The notes under the pieces: model-generated | What the model was told of the DNA's origin: nothing | Seen by the model: the letters and a program-made list of their open reading frames with translations, nothing else | The model's database searches: none | Made by a program: the position numbers and the translations under genes | Part shown: positions 9,228-18,339 of the stretch, one piece after another | How the letters are laid out: each line of letters opens with the position of its first letter | How positions within the stretch are numbered: the first letter of the stretch is position 1 | Source of the DNA: Agromyces subbeticus DSM 16689 | GTDB lineage: Bacteria; Actinomycetota; Actinomycetes; Actinomycetales; Microbacteriaceae | DNA length: 64,000 nt | Direction: 5' to 3' | Assembly: GCF_000421565.1 (NCBI RefSeq) | Contig: NZ_ATXG01000002.1 | Location: forward strand, 434,001-498,000

Positions 9228-9283
9228 GCGACCCCGACGGCTCGCGACCGACCCGCTGCGCCGAGCGGCCCCTGCACTGCCGA

Positions 9284-9289
9284 TAGCAT
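9284..9289 (+). promoter_or_regulatory. -10 element of the orphan ABC ATPase gene, leaderless type
   Basis: TAGCAT ends 7 nt before the ATG at 9297; no Shine-Dalgarno is seen. Confidence 0.5.
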
Positions 9290-9296
9290 TGGACCC

Positions 9297-10082
<786 letters not shown>

Positions 10083-10104
10083 CCGTTCGCGCCGTCGGTT
10101 CTGC

Positions 10105-10110
10105 TAGAAT
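10105..10110 (+). promoter_or_regulatory. rpmE2 -10 element
   Basis: TAGAAT, a near-consensus -10. Transcription from it would start near 10117 and give a leader of about 77 nt holding two hairpins. Confidence 0.55.
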
Positions 10111-10117
10111 CGATAGC

Positions 10118-10156
10118 TGGCCCGTGGGCCACCGTTTTTCCCTGCGTCTGCGCAGG
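10118..10156 (+). promoter_or_regulatory. Structured 5' leader of rpmE2 (L31 leader candidate)
   Basis: Two adjacent hairpins fill the leader. The first is tggcc/ggcca (10118-10131), immediately followed by ccgttttt, which resembles an intrinsic terminator. The second is cctgcg/cgcagg (10141-10156). L31 leaders are a described class of ribosomal-protein autoregulatory RNAs in several phyla, including actinobacteria. That this one is such an RNA is inferred from position and structure. Confidence 0.55.
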
Positions 10157-10193
10157 CTTTCGAATCCACCATCCGCACAGCAAGGAAGTCTCC

Positions 10194-10442
10194 ATGAAGA
10201 CCGACATCCACCCCGAGTACAACGCAATCGTCTTCCGCGACCTCGCTTCGGGCGCCACCTTCCTCACGCGTTCCACGACGACGAGTGACAAGACGATCGA
10301 GCTCGACGGTGTCACCTACCCGGTGATCGACGTCGAGATCTCGTCGGAGTCGCACCCGTTCTACACGGGCAAGCAGCGCATCATGGACTCGGCCGGTCGC
10401 GTCGAGAAGTTCAACCAGCGCTTCAAGAACTTCGGCAAGTAA
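10194..10442 (+). CDS. rpmE2: 50S ribosomal protein L31 type B
   Basis: 82 residues matching L31 type [18 protein letters not shown] at the start and [21 protein letters not shown] near the end. It lacks the CxxC zinc motifs of type A L31, so it is the zinc-independent C-minus form, which in several bacteria replaces the zinc form when zinc is scarce. No Zur-like palindrome is obvious upstream. aaggaag precedes the ATG. Expression is probably controlled through the structured leader. Confidence 0.96.
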   Translation: MKTDIHPEYNAIVFRDLASGATFLTRSTTTSDKTIELDGVTYPVIDVEISSESHPFYTGKQRIMDSAGRVEKFNQRFKNFGK

Positions 10443-10454
10443 CACCTGTCAACA

Positions 10455-10486
10455 AGAAGGCCTCGCCATCGGCGGGGCCTTCTTTG
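10455..10486 (+). terminator. Intrinsic terminator of rpmE2
   Basis: A 12-bp stem, gaaggcctcgcc with its partner and one G-T wobble, around an atc loop. It is followed by ttt and lies 13 bp past the rpmE2 stop. Confidence 0.8.
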
Positions 10487-10526
10487 CGTGCCCGGGCGTC
10501 GAACCGGTGCCCGGCTATCGAGCGGC

Positions 10527-11333
10527 TCAGAAGAGGGCGTCGGGCTCGAGCGGGGCCGGGAAGCCGTCGGCGATGCCGACTGTTGCTGACGGGACTGCGG
10601 CACCGGCACTCACCGAGACGGATGCCCCGACGAGGCGCCGCACGGGCCACGCGCCCGAGGTCGTGAAGTCGGGCTCGCCGTTCGCGCGGCGATAGGCCTG
10701 GTAGCTCTCGGCCTGCTCGCGGCACCAGTCGACCTGTCGCGCGTGCAGATCGGCGACGGCGATCGCCGCGAGTTCGGGGAATGCCCTGGCGATCGCCTGT
10801 GCGACGCGCCCGGCGGCGACGGCATCGGCGCCGGCGTCGTGGGCGTTCGGCAGCGAGACGCCGTAGTGCTCGGCGGCGGCCGTCAGCGTTCGTTTGCCGC
10901 GACGGTAGCGATCGACCGCCTTGTCGATCACCAGGGGATCGATGACCGGTGCCGGGCCTGGCAGCGGGGCGTGGCCGTAGCGCTCGGCCTCGCGCTCGAG
11001 CACGGTGAGGTCGTAGGCGGCGTTGTACGCGACGATGGGGAGCCCTCGAGCCGCGGCGGCTGACAGGGTGCCGATGATCTCGGCGACGGCGGTCGCCGCG
11101 TTCTGCCCCTCGAGGCGGGCGCGTTCGGTGCTGACGCCGTGGATGAGCGAAGCGGCCGTCGGAATCTCGACGCCGGGGTCGACGAGCCACTCGCGTCGTT
11201 CGAGCGCTTCGCCGTCTGCGCCGATCACGCCGACGTGCGCCGTGACGATGCGGCAGGTGTCGACGTCGATGCCCGTGGTCTCGAGGTCGAAGACGGCGAG
11301 TGTTTCGGCCCAGCGGGCTCCCGTGAGATCCAT
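10527..11333 (-). CDS. DEDDh 3'-5' exonuclease, DnaQ-like
   Basis: 268 residues. The exonuclease motifs are D16-L-E18 in FDLETTG, NAAYDL for motif II and AHDAGAD for motif III. These give the four acidic ligands plus His of the DEDDh class (Pol III epsilon, RNase T, Orn relatives). About 85 C-terminal residues after the domain are not recognised. It could act in proofreading or DNA repair, or process RNA ends; no polymerase gene lies beside it. The start is an ATG. It is convergent with rpmE2. Confidence 0.85.
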   Translation of the reverse strand: MDLTGARWAETLAVFDLETTGIDVDTCRIVTAHVGVIGADGEALERREWLVDPGVEIPTAASLIHGVSTERARLEGQNAATAVAEIIGTLSAAAARGLPIVAYNAAYDLTVLEREAERYGHAPLPGPAPVIDPLVIDKAVDRYRRGKRTLTAAAEHYGVSLPNAHDAGADAVAAGRVAQAIARAFPELAAIAVADLHARQVDWCREQAESYQAYRRANGEPDFTTSGAWPVRRLVGASVSVSAGAAVPSATVGIADGFPAPLEPDALF

Positions 11334-11446
11334 GGCGTCAGGCTATGTCGGGCCACCGTCATCACCTCGTCGTCGGAACGCGTGTCGGCGGCATCCGCGG
11401 GTCGTTGCTTCTCCACAGCGCTCAGTGAGGCATCGGTCTCGCGCCA

Positions 11447-11452
11447 TAGAAT
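11447..11452 (+). promoter_or_regulatory. -10 element of the alpha/beta hydrolase gene, leaderless type
   Basis: TAGAAT ends 7 nt before the ATG at 11460 and overlaps two earlier in-frame ATGs. It therefore argues for the third one as the real start. Confidence 0.5.
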
Positions 11453-11459
11453 GTCGATG

Positions 11460-12353
11460 ATGATCACCTCCCCGTATGCCGAGCAGCTCGCTCGCATCCC
11501 CGTTCGGGCGCACCGCACCGTGGTCGCCGGCACCGAGACGGCCTGGTGGGAGTACGGCGCGGCAGATGACCCGGTGCTCGTGCTCGTGCACGGCTTCCGC
11601 GGCGACCACCACGGCCTCGAACCCGTCGTCGCCCAGCTGCCCGGGTTCCGCATCATCTCGCCCGACCTGCCCGGGTTCGGCGAATCGGCGACCTTCACGG
11701 GCCGCCCGCACGACATCTCGGCGTACGCCGACTGGCTCGGCGCCTTCATCGACACGCTCGACCTCGAGGGGCACTACGTGCTGCTCGGTCACTCGTTCGG
11801 CTCGATCGTGTCAGCTGCTGCCGTCGCCGGCGGACTCGCGCCAGAGCGCCTCGTGCTCGTGAACCCGATCGGCGCGCCCGCTCTCGAGGGCCCCCGCGGG
11901 GTCATGACGAGGCTCGCGGTGCTCTACTACCGCACCGCCGCGGCGCTGCCTGAGCGCGCCGGTTTCGCCCTGCTCCGCAACGGGGCCATCGTGCGGGTGA
12001 TGAGCGTCACCATGGCGAAGACCCGCTCGAAGTCGCTTCGACGCTTCATCCACGACCAGCACGACCGCTACTTCTCGGCGTTCGGCGACCGCGACGCCGT
12101 GCTCGAGGCGTTCCGCGCGTCGGTGAGCCATGACGTCAGCCAGTACGCCGCCGGCATCACGGTGCCGACCCTGCTCGTCGCCGCCGAGCGCGACGATGTC
12201 ACCCCCCTCGCGGCGCAGCACCGGCTCGTCACGCTCTTCCCCGACGCGAGCCTCGAGGTCATCCCAGAGGTGGGCCACCTCATCCACTACGAGACGCCGG
12301 GCGACGCGGCATCGCGCATCCTGCGGTTCCTCCGCGCCGAGGCGCGAGCGTGA
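11460..12353 (+). CDS. Alpha/beta fold hydrolase
   Basis: 297 residues. LVHGFRGDHHG supplies the oxyanion hole, G-H-S112-F-G the nucleophile elbow, ERDD the acid and VGHLIHYE the catalytic His: a complete triad. The long cap with a strongly basic stretch (KTRSKSLRRF) is family-specific. The substrate is unknown. Earlier ATGs at 11451 and 11457 are possible starts, but a TAGAAT covers the first one and places a leaderless start at 11460. The stop overlaps the next gene (GTGA), so hydrolase and glycosyltransferase are made together. Confidence 0.85.
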   Translation: MITSPYAEQLARIPVRAHRTVVAGTETAWWEYGAADDPVLVLVHGFRGDHHGLEPVVAQLPGFRIISPDLPGFGESATFTGRPHDISAYADWLGAFIDTLDLEGHYVLLGHSFGSIVSAAAVAGGLAPERLVLVNPIGAPALEGPRGVMTRLAVLYYRTAAALPERAGFALLRNGAIVRVMSVTMAKTRSKSLRRFIHDQHDRYFSAFGDRDAVLEAFRASVSHDVSQYAAGITVPTLLVAAERDDVTPLAAQHRLVTLFPDASLEVIPEVGHLIHYETPGDAASRILRFLRAEARA

Positions 12354-13447
12354 GGCTGGTCGTCGACTGCCGGTACACCCGCATCGGGCAGCACGACGGC
12401 ATCAGCCGGTTCACGGCGGGCATCGTGACCGAGTTGGGCAAGCGGCATCCGCTCACCATGCTCGTCAGCGACCACCGCCAGCTCGACATGCTGCCCGACC
12501 TGCCGTGGCAGCTCGTCAGCTCGCCCACGAGCATCCGTGAACCGCTCGTCGCCCTGCAGGTCAAGAAGCTGCGCCCTGACGTGGTCTTCTCGCCCATGCA
12601 GACCATGGGCTCGTGGGGCCGCGACTACAAGCTGCTGCTCACACTGCACGACCTCATCTACTACGAGAACCGCACCCCGCCGCGCGACCTGCCGGCACCC
12701 GTTCGGCTGCTCTGGCGGCTCTACCACCTCGCGTGGTGGCCGCAGCGGATGCTGCTGAATCGCGCCGACCAGGTCGTGACCGTCTCAGAGACCACTGCCG
12801 GGCTCATCCACGAGCACCACCTCACCGACCGTCCGGTCACGGTCGTGCCGAACGCCGCCGACGACCTCGCTCAGCCGGTGCGACCGCGCACCCGACCCGA
12901 GGGTCATCGCCTCGTCTACATGGGCTCCTACATGCCCTACAAGAACGTCGACACGCTCGTGCGCGCGGTCGCAGCGCTGCCCGACCACGAGTTGCACCTG
13001 TTGAGTCGCATCGGTCGTGACGAGCGGGCACGCCTCACGCGCCTCGCACCGCAGGCGCGGCTCGTCTTCCACGACGGGGTGACGGATGCCGCGTACGCCG
13101 AGCTCCTCTCGAGTGCGACCGCGCTCGTGCACGCCTCGAAGGCCGAGGGATTCGGCATCCCGCTCGTCGAGGCGATGCGACTCGGCACGCCGGTCGTGGT
13201 CAGCGACATTCCGATCTTCCGCGAGATCGGGGGCGACGCCGCGGTGTACTTCGACGCCGAGAACCCCGAATCCCTCGTCGCGGCCCTGTGGTCGCTCGAG
13301 CGAGCGGGTGAGTGGGAGCGGCGCTCCGAGGCGTCGATCGCGATCGCTTCGAAGTACACCTGGGCCGCCTCCGCCGAGCGCCTCCTCGCGCTCATCCGCG
13401 CGACGGTCGCCGGCAACGGGCTCCGGCATCGGCGGCGCTCACGCTGA
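12350..13447 (+). CDS. Glycosyltransferase, GT4 family
   Basis: A 365-residue GT-B transferase. The N-terminal half opens MRLVVDCRYTRIGQHDGISR, as in mannosyl/rhamnosyl transferases. The C-terminal half has YMGSYMPYKNVDTL and the E-x7-E donor site in KAEGFGIPLVEAM. It would move a nucleotide-sugar residue to a glycan or lipid acceptor; the sugar cannot be told. The GTG start overlaps the upstream hydrolase stop by 4 bp. The last residues are a basic tail. It is convergent with the MMPL gene, with 12 bp between stops. Confidence 0.87.
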   Translation: MRLVVDCRYTRIGQHDGISRFTAGIVTELGKRHPLTMLVSDHRQLDMLPDLPWQLVSSPTSIREPLVALQVKKLRPDVVFSPMQTMGSWGRDYKLLLTLHDLIYYENRTPPRDLPAPVRLLWRLYHLAWWPQRMLLNRADQVVTVSETTAGLIHEHHLTDRPVTVVPNAADDLAQPVRPRTRPEGHRLVYMGSYMPYKNVDTLVRAVAALPDHELHLLSRIGRDERARLTRLAPQARLVFHDGVTDAAYAELLSSATALVHASKAEGFGIPLVEAMRLGTPVVVSDIPIFREIGGDAAVYFDAENPESLVAALWSLERAGEWERRSEASIAIASKYTWAASAERLLALIRATVAGNGLRHRRRSR

Positions 13448-13459
13448 TCGCCGGCGCAG

Positions 13460-16072
13460 TCACCGCCCGTCGGTCGGTGCTGCTTTGGTCCGTGCTGCTT
13501 CGCTCGGAGCTGTTTCGGTTGACGCTCCGTCGGTCGGTGCATCCCCGGTCGTGACGAGGTGGTGGCGACGCTCGAGCGCGGCCCCCTCGACGTCGACGTC
13601 GGGCATGATTCGGTCGAGCCACTTGGGGATCCACCAGGCGGAACGGCCGAGCAGGTGCATGATCGCCGGCATCAGGAGCATGCGCACCACGAAGGCGTCG
13701 ACGAGCACACCGAAGGCGAGACCGAAGCCGATCGACCGGATCATCGTGGCGTCCGAGAAGATGAATCCGCCGAAGACCGAGATCATGATGAGGCCGGCCG
13801 CGATCACGACCGACCGTCCGGCGCGAAGTCCCTGCGCCACGGCAAGACGCGCAGACGCGCCGTGCACGTAGGCCTCGCGCATGCCGGTGGCGAGGAAGAG
13901 CTGGTAGTCCATCGCGAGGCCGAACAGGATTCCGACGAGGATCACTGGCAGGAAGCTCAGGATCGGCCCGGTGCTGATGCCCAGCGGTTCGGCGAACCAC
14001 CCCCACTGGAACACCGCGACGACCGCACCGTACGTGGCGAACAACGACAGGATGAAGCCGCCCGTCGCGATGATCGGCACGAGCAGTGACCGGAAGACGA
14101 GGATCATGATGAGCAGCGACAGACCGACCACGACGACGAGGTAGAGCGGCAGCACGTCGGCCAGGCCCTCGGAGATGTCGATGTTGATCGCGGCCTGCCC
14201 GGCGACGCCGAGCACGATGTCGTCGTCGATCGGGGGAAGTTCGCGCAGCTCGCGCACGAGCTGCTCGGTCGAGGCGTCGTTCGGCCCCTCGGCCGGGATC
14301 ACCTGGAACACGGCGAGCGAGTTGTCGTCGGAGACGTCGACGGCGGCGACGGCGACCACGTCGTCTTGCGCGGCGAGCGCCCCGGCGACCTCGACCTGGC
14401 GCGCGAGCACGTCGTCGTCGGTCGTTCCGTCGGGCAGCGTCGCCGTGACGAGCAGCGGGCTGTTCGCGCCCGCGCCGAACTGCTGCTCGGTCACGGTGAA
14501 CGCCTCGTAGCCCGTCGAGTCGTGCGGCTCGCTCGAGCCGTCGGGAAGGCCGACGCGCATCGAGAGCGATGGAATCGCCATGACGAGCAGTGCGAGCACG
14601 GCGACGACGCCTGTGAGCACCGCGCGCCACGTCGGCATGGCGCGCACGACGGGAGGCTGGTGCCGGTTGCCCTCGCCGAGGTGCGCGCGAACGCGGCGTC
14701 GGAGGATGCGAGTGCCGAGCAGGCCCAGCAGCGCCGGCGTGAGCGTCGTCGAAATCAGCACGGCGACAGCCACGGCGATCGCGCCCACGGTGCCCATGAG
14801 GCCGAGGAACGGGACCCCGGTCACGTTGAGGGCGAGCAGGGCGACGATCACGGTGGCACCCGCGAAGACCACGGCGTTGCCGGAGGTGCCGTTCGCGAGG
14901 CCGATCGATTCGATGACCTCTGCACCTTGCAACAGCTGCTTGCGGTGGCGGTTCACGACGAAGAGCGAGTAGTCGATGCCGACCGCGAGTCCGAGCATGA
15001 CCGCGAGCATCGGCGTGACCGAGGCCATGTCGACGACGCCCGAGAACGCGAGAGAGCCGACGATCGCCACGGCGACGCCGAAGATGGCGGTGACGAGGGG
15101 GAGGGATGCCGCGATGACGGAGCCGAGCATCACGAGCAGCACGATCGCCGCGATGACGAGGCCGATCGCCTCGCCGATGCCGAACAGCTCGGGCACGCCC
15201 TGGGAGATGTCGGTCGAGAACGAGACGGAGACCCCCTCGATGGCCTCGGCCGAGAAGTGGTCGACGACCGATTGCTTCGCGTCCTCCGAGAGTTCGAGGC
15301 GCGGCACGGTGAACGAGACGTTCGCGATCGCCGTCGAGCCGTCGTCCGAGACGAGGCGGACGCCGTCGGCGAAGCCGAGCAGTTCGCCGCCGAGCTCGGC
15401 CTGTTCGGCCTGGGCCTCGAGCTCGGCGCGGCCGTCATCGAGCTTGGCCTGTTCGGCGTCGAGCGTTGCGCGCTGGGCGTCGACCTGGGTCTGCTGCACG
15501 TCGAGCTGCGCCTGCTGCGCATCGATCTCGTCGGTCGGTGCGCCTGCCGACACCGCTTGCTGCCGCGCGGCGTCGAGTTGTGCCTGGCCCGCGTCGAGCT
15601 GGGCCTGACCGGCCTCCAACTGCTCGGTTCCGGCATCGAGCTGCGCCTGGCCGGCGTCGAGTTGGGCCCGCCCGTCGTCGATCTGCTGCTGGCCGTCGGC
15701 CAACTGCGTGCGCTGATCATCGAGCTGCTGTTGTGCGTCGAAGGGATCGACCACGTCTTCGACGTCGATGAGGCCGGCCCGGTCGGTGATGAGGGCGCTG
15801 ATCTCCGATTGCTGCTCGTCGGTCAGCGCTTCGCCATCGGTCGTGGTGAAGACCACGGTTCCTGCGCCGCCGCTGTATTGGGGCAGCTCCGCCTGAAGCT
15901 CGTCGATGACCTCGCCCGAGGCGGTGCCCGGCACGTCGAAGCTCGTCGTGAGCCCCTTGAACCCGACGAGGAACCCACCGACGGCGATGGCGAGCACGAC
16001 GGTCCAGGCGGCGATGACCACCCAGGCCCGCCGTGCCGAGAACTTGCCCAGTCGGTACAACAGCTCAGCCAC
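13460..16072 (-). CDS. MMPL/RND family exporter
   Basis: 870 residues. TM1 is at about 18-36. A large external domain then precedes a block of helices containing GLAVGIDYSLFVVNRHR (the MMPL proton-relay region), a second external domain and six more helices with GLAMDYQLFLATGMRE. MMPL proteins export lipids or drugs by proton antiport. Residues of about 110-235 are tandem seven-residue units on the theme LDAGQAQ, a predicted long coiled coil. The cytoplasmic C-terminus ends in a Thr/Ala/Pro-rich tail. The divergent TetR gene and the operator at 16123 imply repression relieved by a substrate. Confidence 0.9.
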   Translation of the reverse strand: MAELLYRLGKFSARRAWVVIAAWTVVLAIAVGGFLVGFKGLTTSFDVPGTASGEVIDELQAELPQYSGGAGTVVFTTTDGEALTDEQQSEISALITDRAGLIDVEDVVDPFDAQQQLDDQRTQLADGQQQIDDGRAQLDAGQAQLDAGTEQLEAGQAQLDAGQAQLDAARQQAVSAGAPTDEIDAQQAQLDVQQTQVDAQRATLDAEQAKLDDGRAELEAQAEQAELGGELLGFADGVRLVSDDGSTAIANVSFTVPRLELSEDAKQSVVDHFSAEAIEGVSVSFSTDISQGVPELFGIGEAIGLVIAAIVLLVMLGSVIAASLPLVTAIFGVAVAIVGSLAFSGVVDMASVTPMLAVMLGLAVGIDYSLFVVNRHRKQLLQGAEVIESIGLANGTSGNAVVFAGATVIVALLALNVTGVPFLGLMGTVGAIAVAVAVLISTTLTPALLGLLGTRILRRRVRAHLGEGNRHQPPVVRAMPTWRAVLTGVVAVLALLVMAIPSLSMRVGLPDGSSEPHDSTGYEAFTVTEQQFGAGANSPLLVTATLPDGTTDDDVLARQVEVAGALAAQDDVVAVAAVDVSDDNSLAVFQVIPAEGPNDASTEQLVRELRELPPIDDDIVLGVAGQAAINIDISEGLADVLPLYLVVVVGLSLLIMILVFRSLLVPIIATGGFILSLFATYGAVVAVFQWGWFAEPLGISTGPILSFLPVILVGILFGLAMDYQLFLATGMREAYVHGASARLAVAQGLRAGRSVVIAAGLIMISVFGGFIFSDATMIRSIGFGLAFGVLVDAFVVRMLLMPAIMHLLGRSAWWIPKWLDRIMPDVDVEGAALERRHHLVTTGDAPTDGASTETAPSEAARTKAAPTDGR
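15395..15745 (-). repeat. In-frame 21-bp-periodic repeats inside the MMPL gene
   Basis: Degenerate 21-bp units encode LDAGQAQ-like heptads (LDAGQAQ, LDAGTEQ, LEAGQAQ, LDAARQQ and others). Base similarity is high enough to permit slippage changes in copy number. Confidence 0.75.
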
Positions 16073-16117
16073 GTCAGATTCCTCTCGCGCGCGATCGAGA
16101 ATCCGATCGACCGTGCG

Positions 16118-16123
16118 AGTATA
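16118..16123 (-). promoter_or_regulatory. -10 element of the MMPL gene
   Basis: TATACT on the minus strand, one base from consensus, about 45 nt before the MMPL ATG. It abuts the TetR operator. Confidence 0.55.
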
Positions 16124-16141
16124 CGAGACGCACCGTCTCGT
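16123..16141. promoter_or_regulatory. TetR operator, perfect dyad
   Basis: acgagacg-cac-cgtctcgt: 8-bp perfect arms with a 3-bp spacer, centred in the mmpL-tetR divergent region. It overlaps the edge of the MMPL -10 and covers the -35 zone of the tetR promoter, so one bound dimer pair could shut both. Confidence 0.75.
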
Positions 16142-16152
16142 CTTTCTGTGAG

Positions 16153-16158
16153 TAGCAT
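16153..16158 (+). promoter_or_regulatory. -10 element of the tetR gene, leaderless type
   Basis: TAGCAT ends 6 nt before the GTG at 16165. Confidence 0.5.
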
Positions 16159-16164
16159 GTGCAG

Positions 16165-16761
16165 GTGTCCGAGCATCGACGTGGTCCGATCCGAAGCGAG
16201 GCAGCTCGCGTCGCGATCCTCGATGCCACGGCGCGGCTCTTCGAGACCCGGGGATACGATCACCTCACCATGGAGGGCATCGCCGCCGAGGCTCACGTTG
16301 GCAAGCAGACGATCTACCGCTGGTGGCCGTCGAAGGGCGCTCTCGTCGCCGATTGCCTGCTCGAGGGACGACTCCTCGTCGGCGGTTACACGCCGGCCGA
16401 CTCCGGTGACCTGCGCGCCGATCTCGCCACGTGGCTGCACGTCATGCTGACGTTCGTCGAGCGGCAGGGCGGCGACTCGCTCGTGCTCTCGCTCATCGCG
16501 GCGGCGACCGACCACTCCGATGTCGGAGCGCGTCTGGCCGAAGGCCTCGGCGCGAACTCCCTGCTGCGGGCCCGCCTCGAATCGGGCGTCGCTGCCGGTC
16601 AGCTCTCGCCCGAACGCCCGCTCGAGGAGCTCGCCGAGGCCTTCGTCGGCGTCGCGCTCGTGCGCGCGCTCGGACGCACGTCGTCGAGCGCCGCGGAAGC
16701 CCGGCGTATCGTCGATGCGGTCCTGGGCGGTGCTGCGCCTTCAGCGCCGGCGACGCCCTAG
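16165..16761 (+). CDS. TetR family transcriptional regulator
   Basis: 198 residues. The N-terminal helix-turn-helix (about 18-62) reads RLFETRGYDHLTMEGIAAEA and then VGKQTIYRWWPSKGALV, typical TetR. The C-terminal ligand domain has the TetR_C_11-like shape. It is divergent from the MMPL exporter and almost surely represses it and itself through the 19-bp dyad between them. GTG at 16165 was chosen over GTG 16159 because TAGCAT overlaps the earlier one. Its stop overlaps the convergent phosphatase gene by 4 bp. Confidence 0.9.
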   Translation: MSEHRRGPIRSEAARVAILDATARLFETRGYDHLTMEGIAAEAHVGKQTIYRWWPSKGALVADCLLEGRLLVGGYTPADSGDLRADLATWLHVMLTFVERQGGDSLVLSLIAAATDHSDVGARLAEGLGANSLLRARLESGVAAGQLSPERPLEELAEAFVGVALVRALGRTSSSAAEARRIVDAVLGGAAPSAPATP

Positions 16762-17372
16762 GCGTCGGTGCCGGTGAGCGCCTCGGGCTCGACGAGTTCG
16801 AGGGAACCCGCGGTGACGCGCACGAGGTGCACGGATCCGTTGGCGATCGAATACCCGACGCCCGGCAGGGTGCCGTCGCTCAGGTGCAGCATGAGCGAGT
16901 GGATGACGCCGCCGTGCGAGACGACCACCACCGCGCCGCCGGGGTGCGCCGAGGCGATCGTGGTGAGCGCTGCCGTCGCCCGTTCGATCACGACCGAGCG
17001 GGGTTCGAGGCCCTCGATGGTGGCCGCCTGCGCCTCGACGGCGGCCCGGCCGACGTGGTCGAGGCCCTCGAGCACGCCGTGCGCCCGCTCGGCCAAGGTC
17101 GCGATGAGCTTCGGTTCGGGCAGTTCGAGCGAGCGGGCGATGATCTGTGCCGTCTCAGCCGCCCGCGAGAGCGTGCTGCCGTAGACGGCGTCCCAGGAAT
17201 CGACGCCGAGCAGTGCGGCCGTCTGCGCCGCCTGGCCGCGCCCGGTGTCGTTCAGCGGAATGTCGGTCGTGCCCTGCAGGCGCCGCAGGCGGTTCCACTC
17301 GGTCTCGCCGTGGCGCACGAGGGCGATGAGCACAGGAGCGGTGTCAGCGGGTGGGGTCGCGGCATCCGTCAT
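16758..17372 (-). CDS. Histidine phosphatase family protein (phosphoglycerate mutase-like)
   Basis: 204 residues. The phospho-acceptor is H21 in VRHGETEWN. The second His is H153 in VSHGGVIHSL, with STLSRAAETA between, the full branch-1 histidine phosphatase set. It resembles actinobacterial cofactor-independent phosphatases (broad-specificity or sugar-phosphate) more than true glycolytic mutase, since it is short. ATG at 17372 was chosen because the residues upstream are low in complexity and run into the sirtuin gene. It follows the sirtuin gene by 31 bp on the same strand. Confidence 0.85.
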   Translation of the reverse strand: MTDAATPPADTAPVLIALVRHGETEWNRLRRLQGTTDIPLNDTGRGQAAQTAALLGVDSWDAVYGSTLSRAAETAQIIARSLELPEPKLIATLAERAHGVLEGLDHVGRAAVEAQAATIEGLEPRSVVIERATAALTTIASAHPGGAVVVVSHGGVIHSLMLHLSDGTLPGVGYSIANGSVHLVRVTAGSLELVEPEALTGTDA

Positions 17373-17403
17373 GGGTCCAACTCTCGCAGAGCGGCGCCGA
17401 GGT

Positions 17404-18249
17404 TCACGAATCGAGCGCGGCGGCGAATGCGGCGAGCGTCTCGCTCGCGCCGGCATCGATCTTGATCGCGGCACGGCTGTCGCCCTTGGTGATGCCGCGG
17501 TTCACGACGACGATCGGCAGTCGCTTGCGGCGCGCCTGCTCGATGAGCCGCATGCCCGAGTTCACGACGAGCGAGGAGCCGGCGACGAGCAGCACGTCGG
17601 CCGTCTGAACGAGGGATGCCGCGGCCTGGAAGGTGTCTGACGGCACGAACTCGCCGAAGAACACCACGTCGGGCTTCAGGATGCCGCCGCAGACGGTGCA
17701 CGATGGGATCGTCATGGCATCGACGTCGTCGACCTCGACGTCGCCGTCGGGAGCCGGCCTGATGGCGGTCTCGAGATCGATGTCGGGGTTGAGCGTCTCG
17801 AGACGCTCGGCGATCGCCTGGCGCGCGTAGTGCTGGCCGCAGGTGAGGCAGAGCACCCGATCCATGCTGCCGTGCAGCTCGATGACGTGGCGGTTGCCGG
17901 CGCGGCGGTGCAGGCCGTCGACGTTCTGCGTGATGACGCCGGTGACGACGCCGTTCGCCTCGAGGGCGGCGAGGGCGAGATGTCCGCGGTTGGGGGTCGC
18001 GCTGCCGAAGCTGCGCCAACCGAGATGACTGCCTGCCCAGTAGCGCTTGCGCGCCTGCTCGGAGGCGAGAAAGGTCTGCACCGTCATCGGCGTGCGAACG
18101 GGGGCACCTTCGCCTCGATAGTCGGGGATGCCCGAATCGGTACTGACGCCCGCACCCGTGAGCACCGCCACGCGCGCGCCGCGCAGCAACTCGATCGCCT
18201 CGGCGAGGCGTGCCTCGGCGATGATCGGAGCCTCGATGCCAGTGCTCAC
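17404..18249 (-). CDS. NAD-dependent protein deacylase, Sir2 family
   Basis: 281 residues. NAD is bound by GAGVSTDSGIPDYR (32-45), and TQNVDGLH precedes the catalytic His126 in ELHGSM. Zinc ligands are C134, C137, C184 and C187. The GVSTDSGIPDYR form is that of class II (SIRT4-like) sirtuins. A 46-residue loop between the Cys pairs is acidic. It removes acyl groups from Lys with NAD. GTG at 18249 has gggaga upstream and a TAGAAT further back. Confidence 0.9.
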   Translation of the reverse strand: MSTGIEAPIIAEARLAEAIELLRGARVAVLTGAGVSTDSGIPDYRGEGAPVRTPMTVQTFLASEQARKRYWAGSHLGWRSFGSATPNRGHLALAALEANGVVTGVITQNVDGLHRRAGNRHVIELHGSMDRVLCLTCGQHYARQAIAERLETLNPDIDLETAIRPAPDGDVEVDDVDAMTIPSCTVCGGILKPDVVFFGEFVPSDTFQAAASLVQTADVLLVAGSSLVVNSGMRLIEQARRKRLPIVVVNRGITKGDSRAAIKIDAGASETLAAFAAALDS

Positions 18250-18276
18250 TGCACGTCTCCCTTCGAGCGTGGTCCG

Positions 18277-18282
18277 ATTCTA
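18277..18282 (-). promoter_or_regulatory. -10 element of the sirtuin gene
   Basis: TAGAAT on the minus strand, 27 nt before the GTG start; this mRNA would have a short leader with a ribosome site. Confidence 0.45.
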
Positions 18283-18339
18283 GACGTGTCCGTTTTCCGG
18301 AATGTTTCGGGCACTGGCAGGCTGGAGGTGAGGAGACAC

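Noticed and set aside
15395-15745. Repeat array considered as CRISPR
   Set aside because: Units are in frame, 21 bp, with no spacers; they encode coiled-coil heptads.
14366-16450. Open frame of 694 codons opposite the MMPL gene
   Set aside because: His/Glu/Arg/Asp-rich composition without any domain; it is the GC-driven shadow of mmpL.
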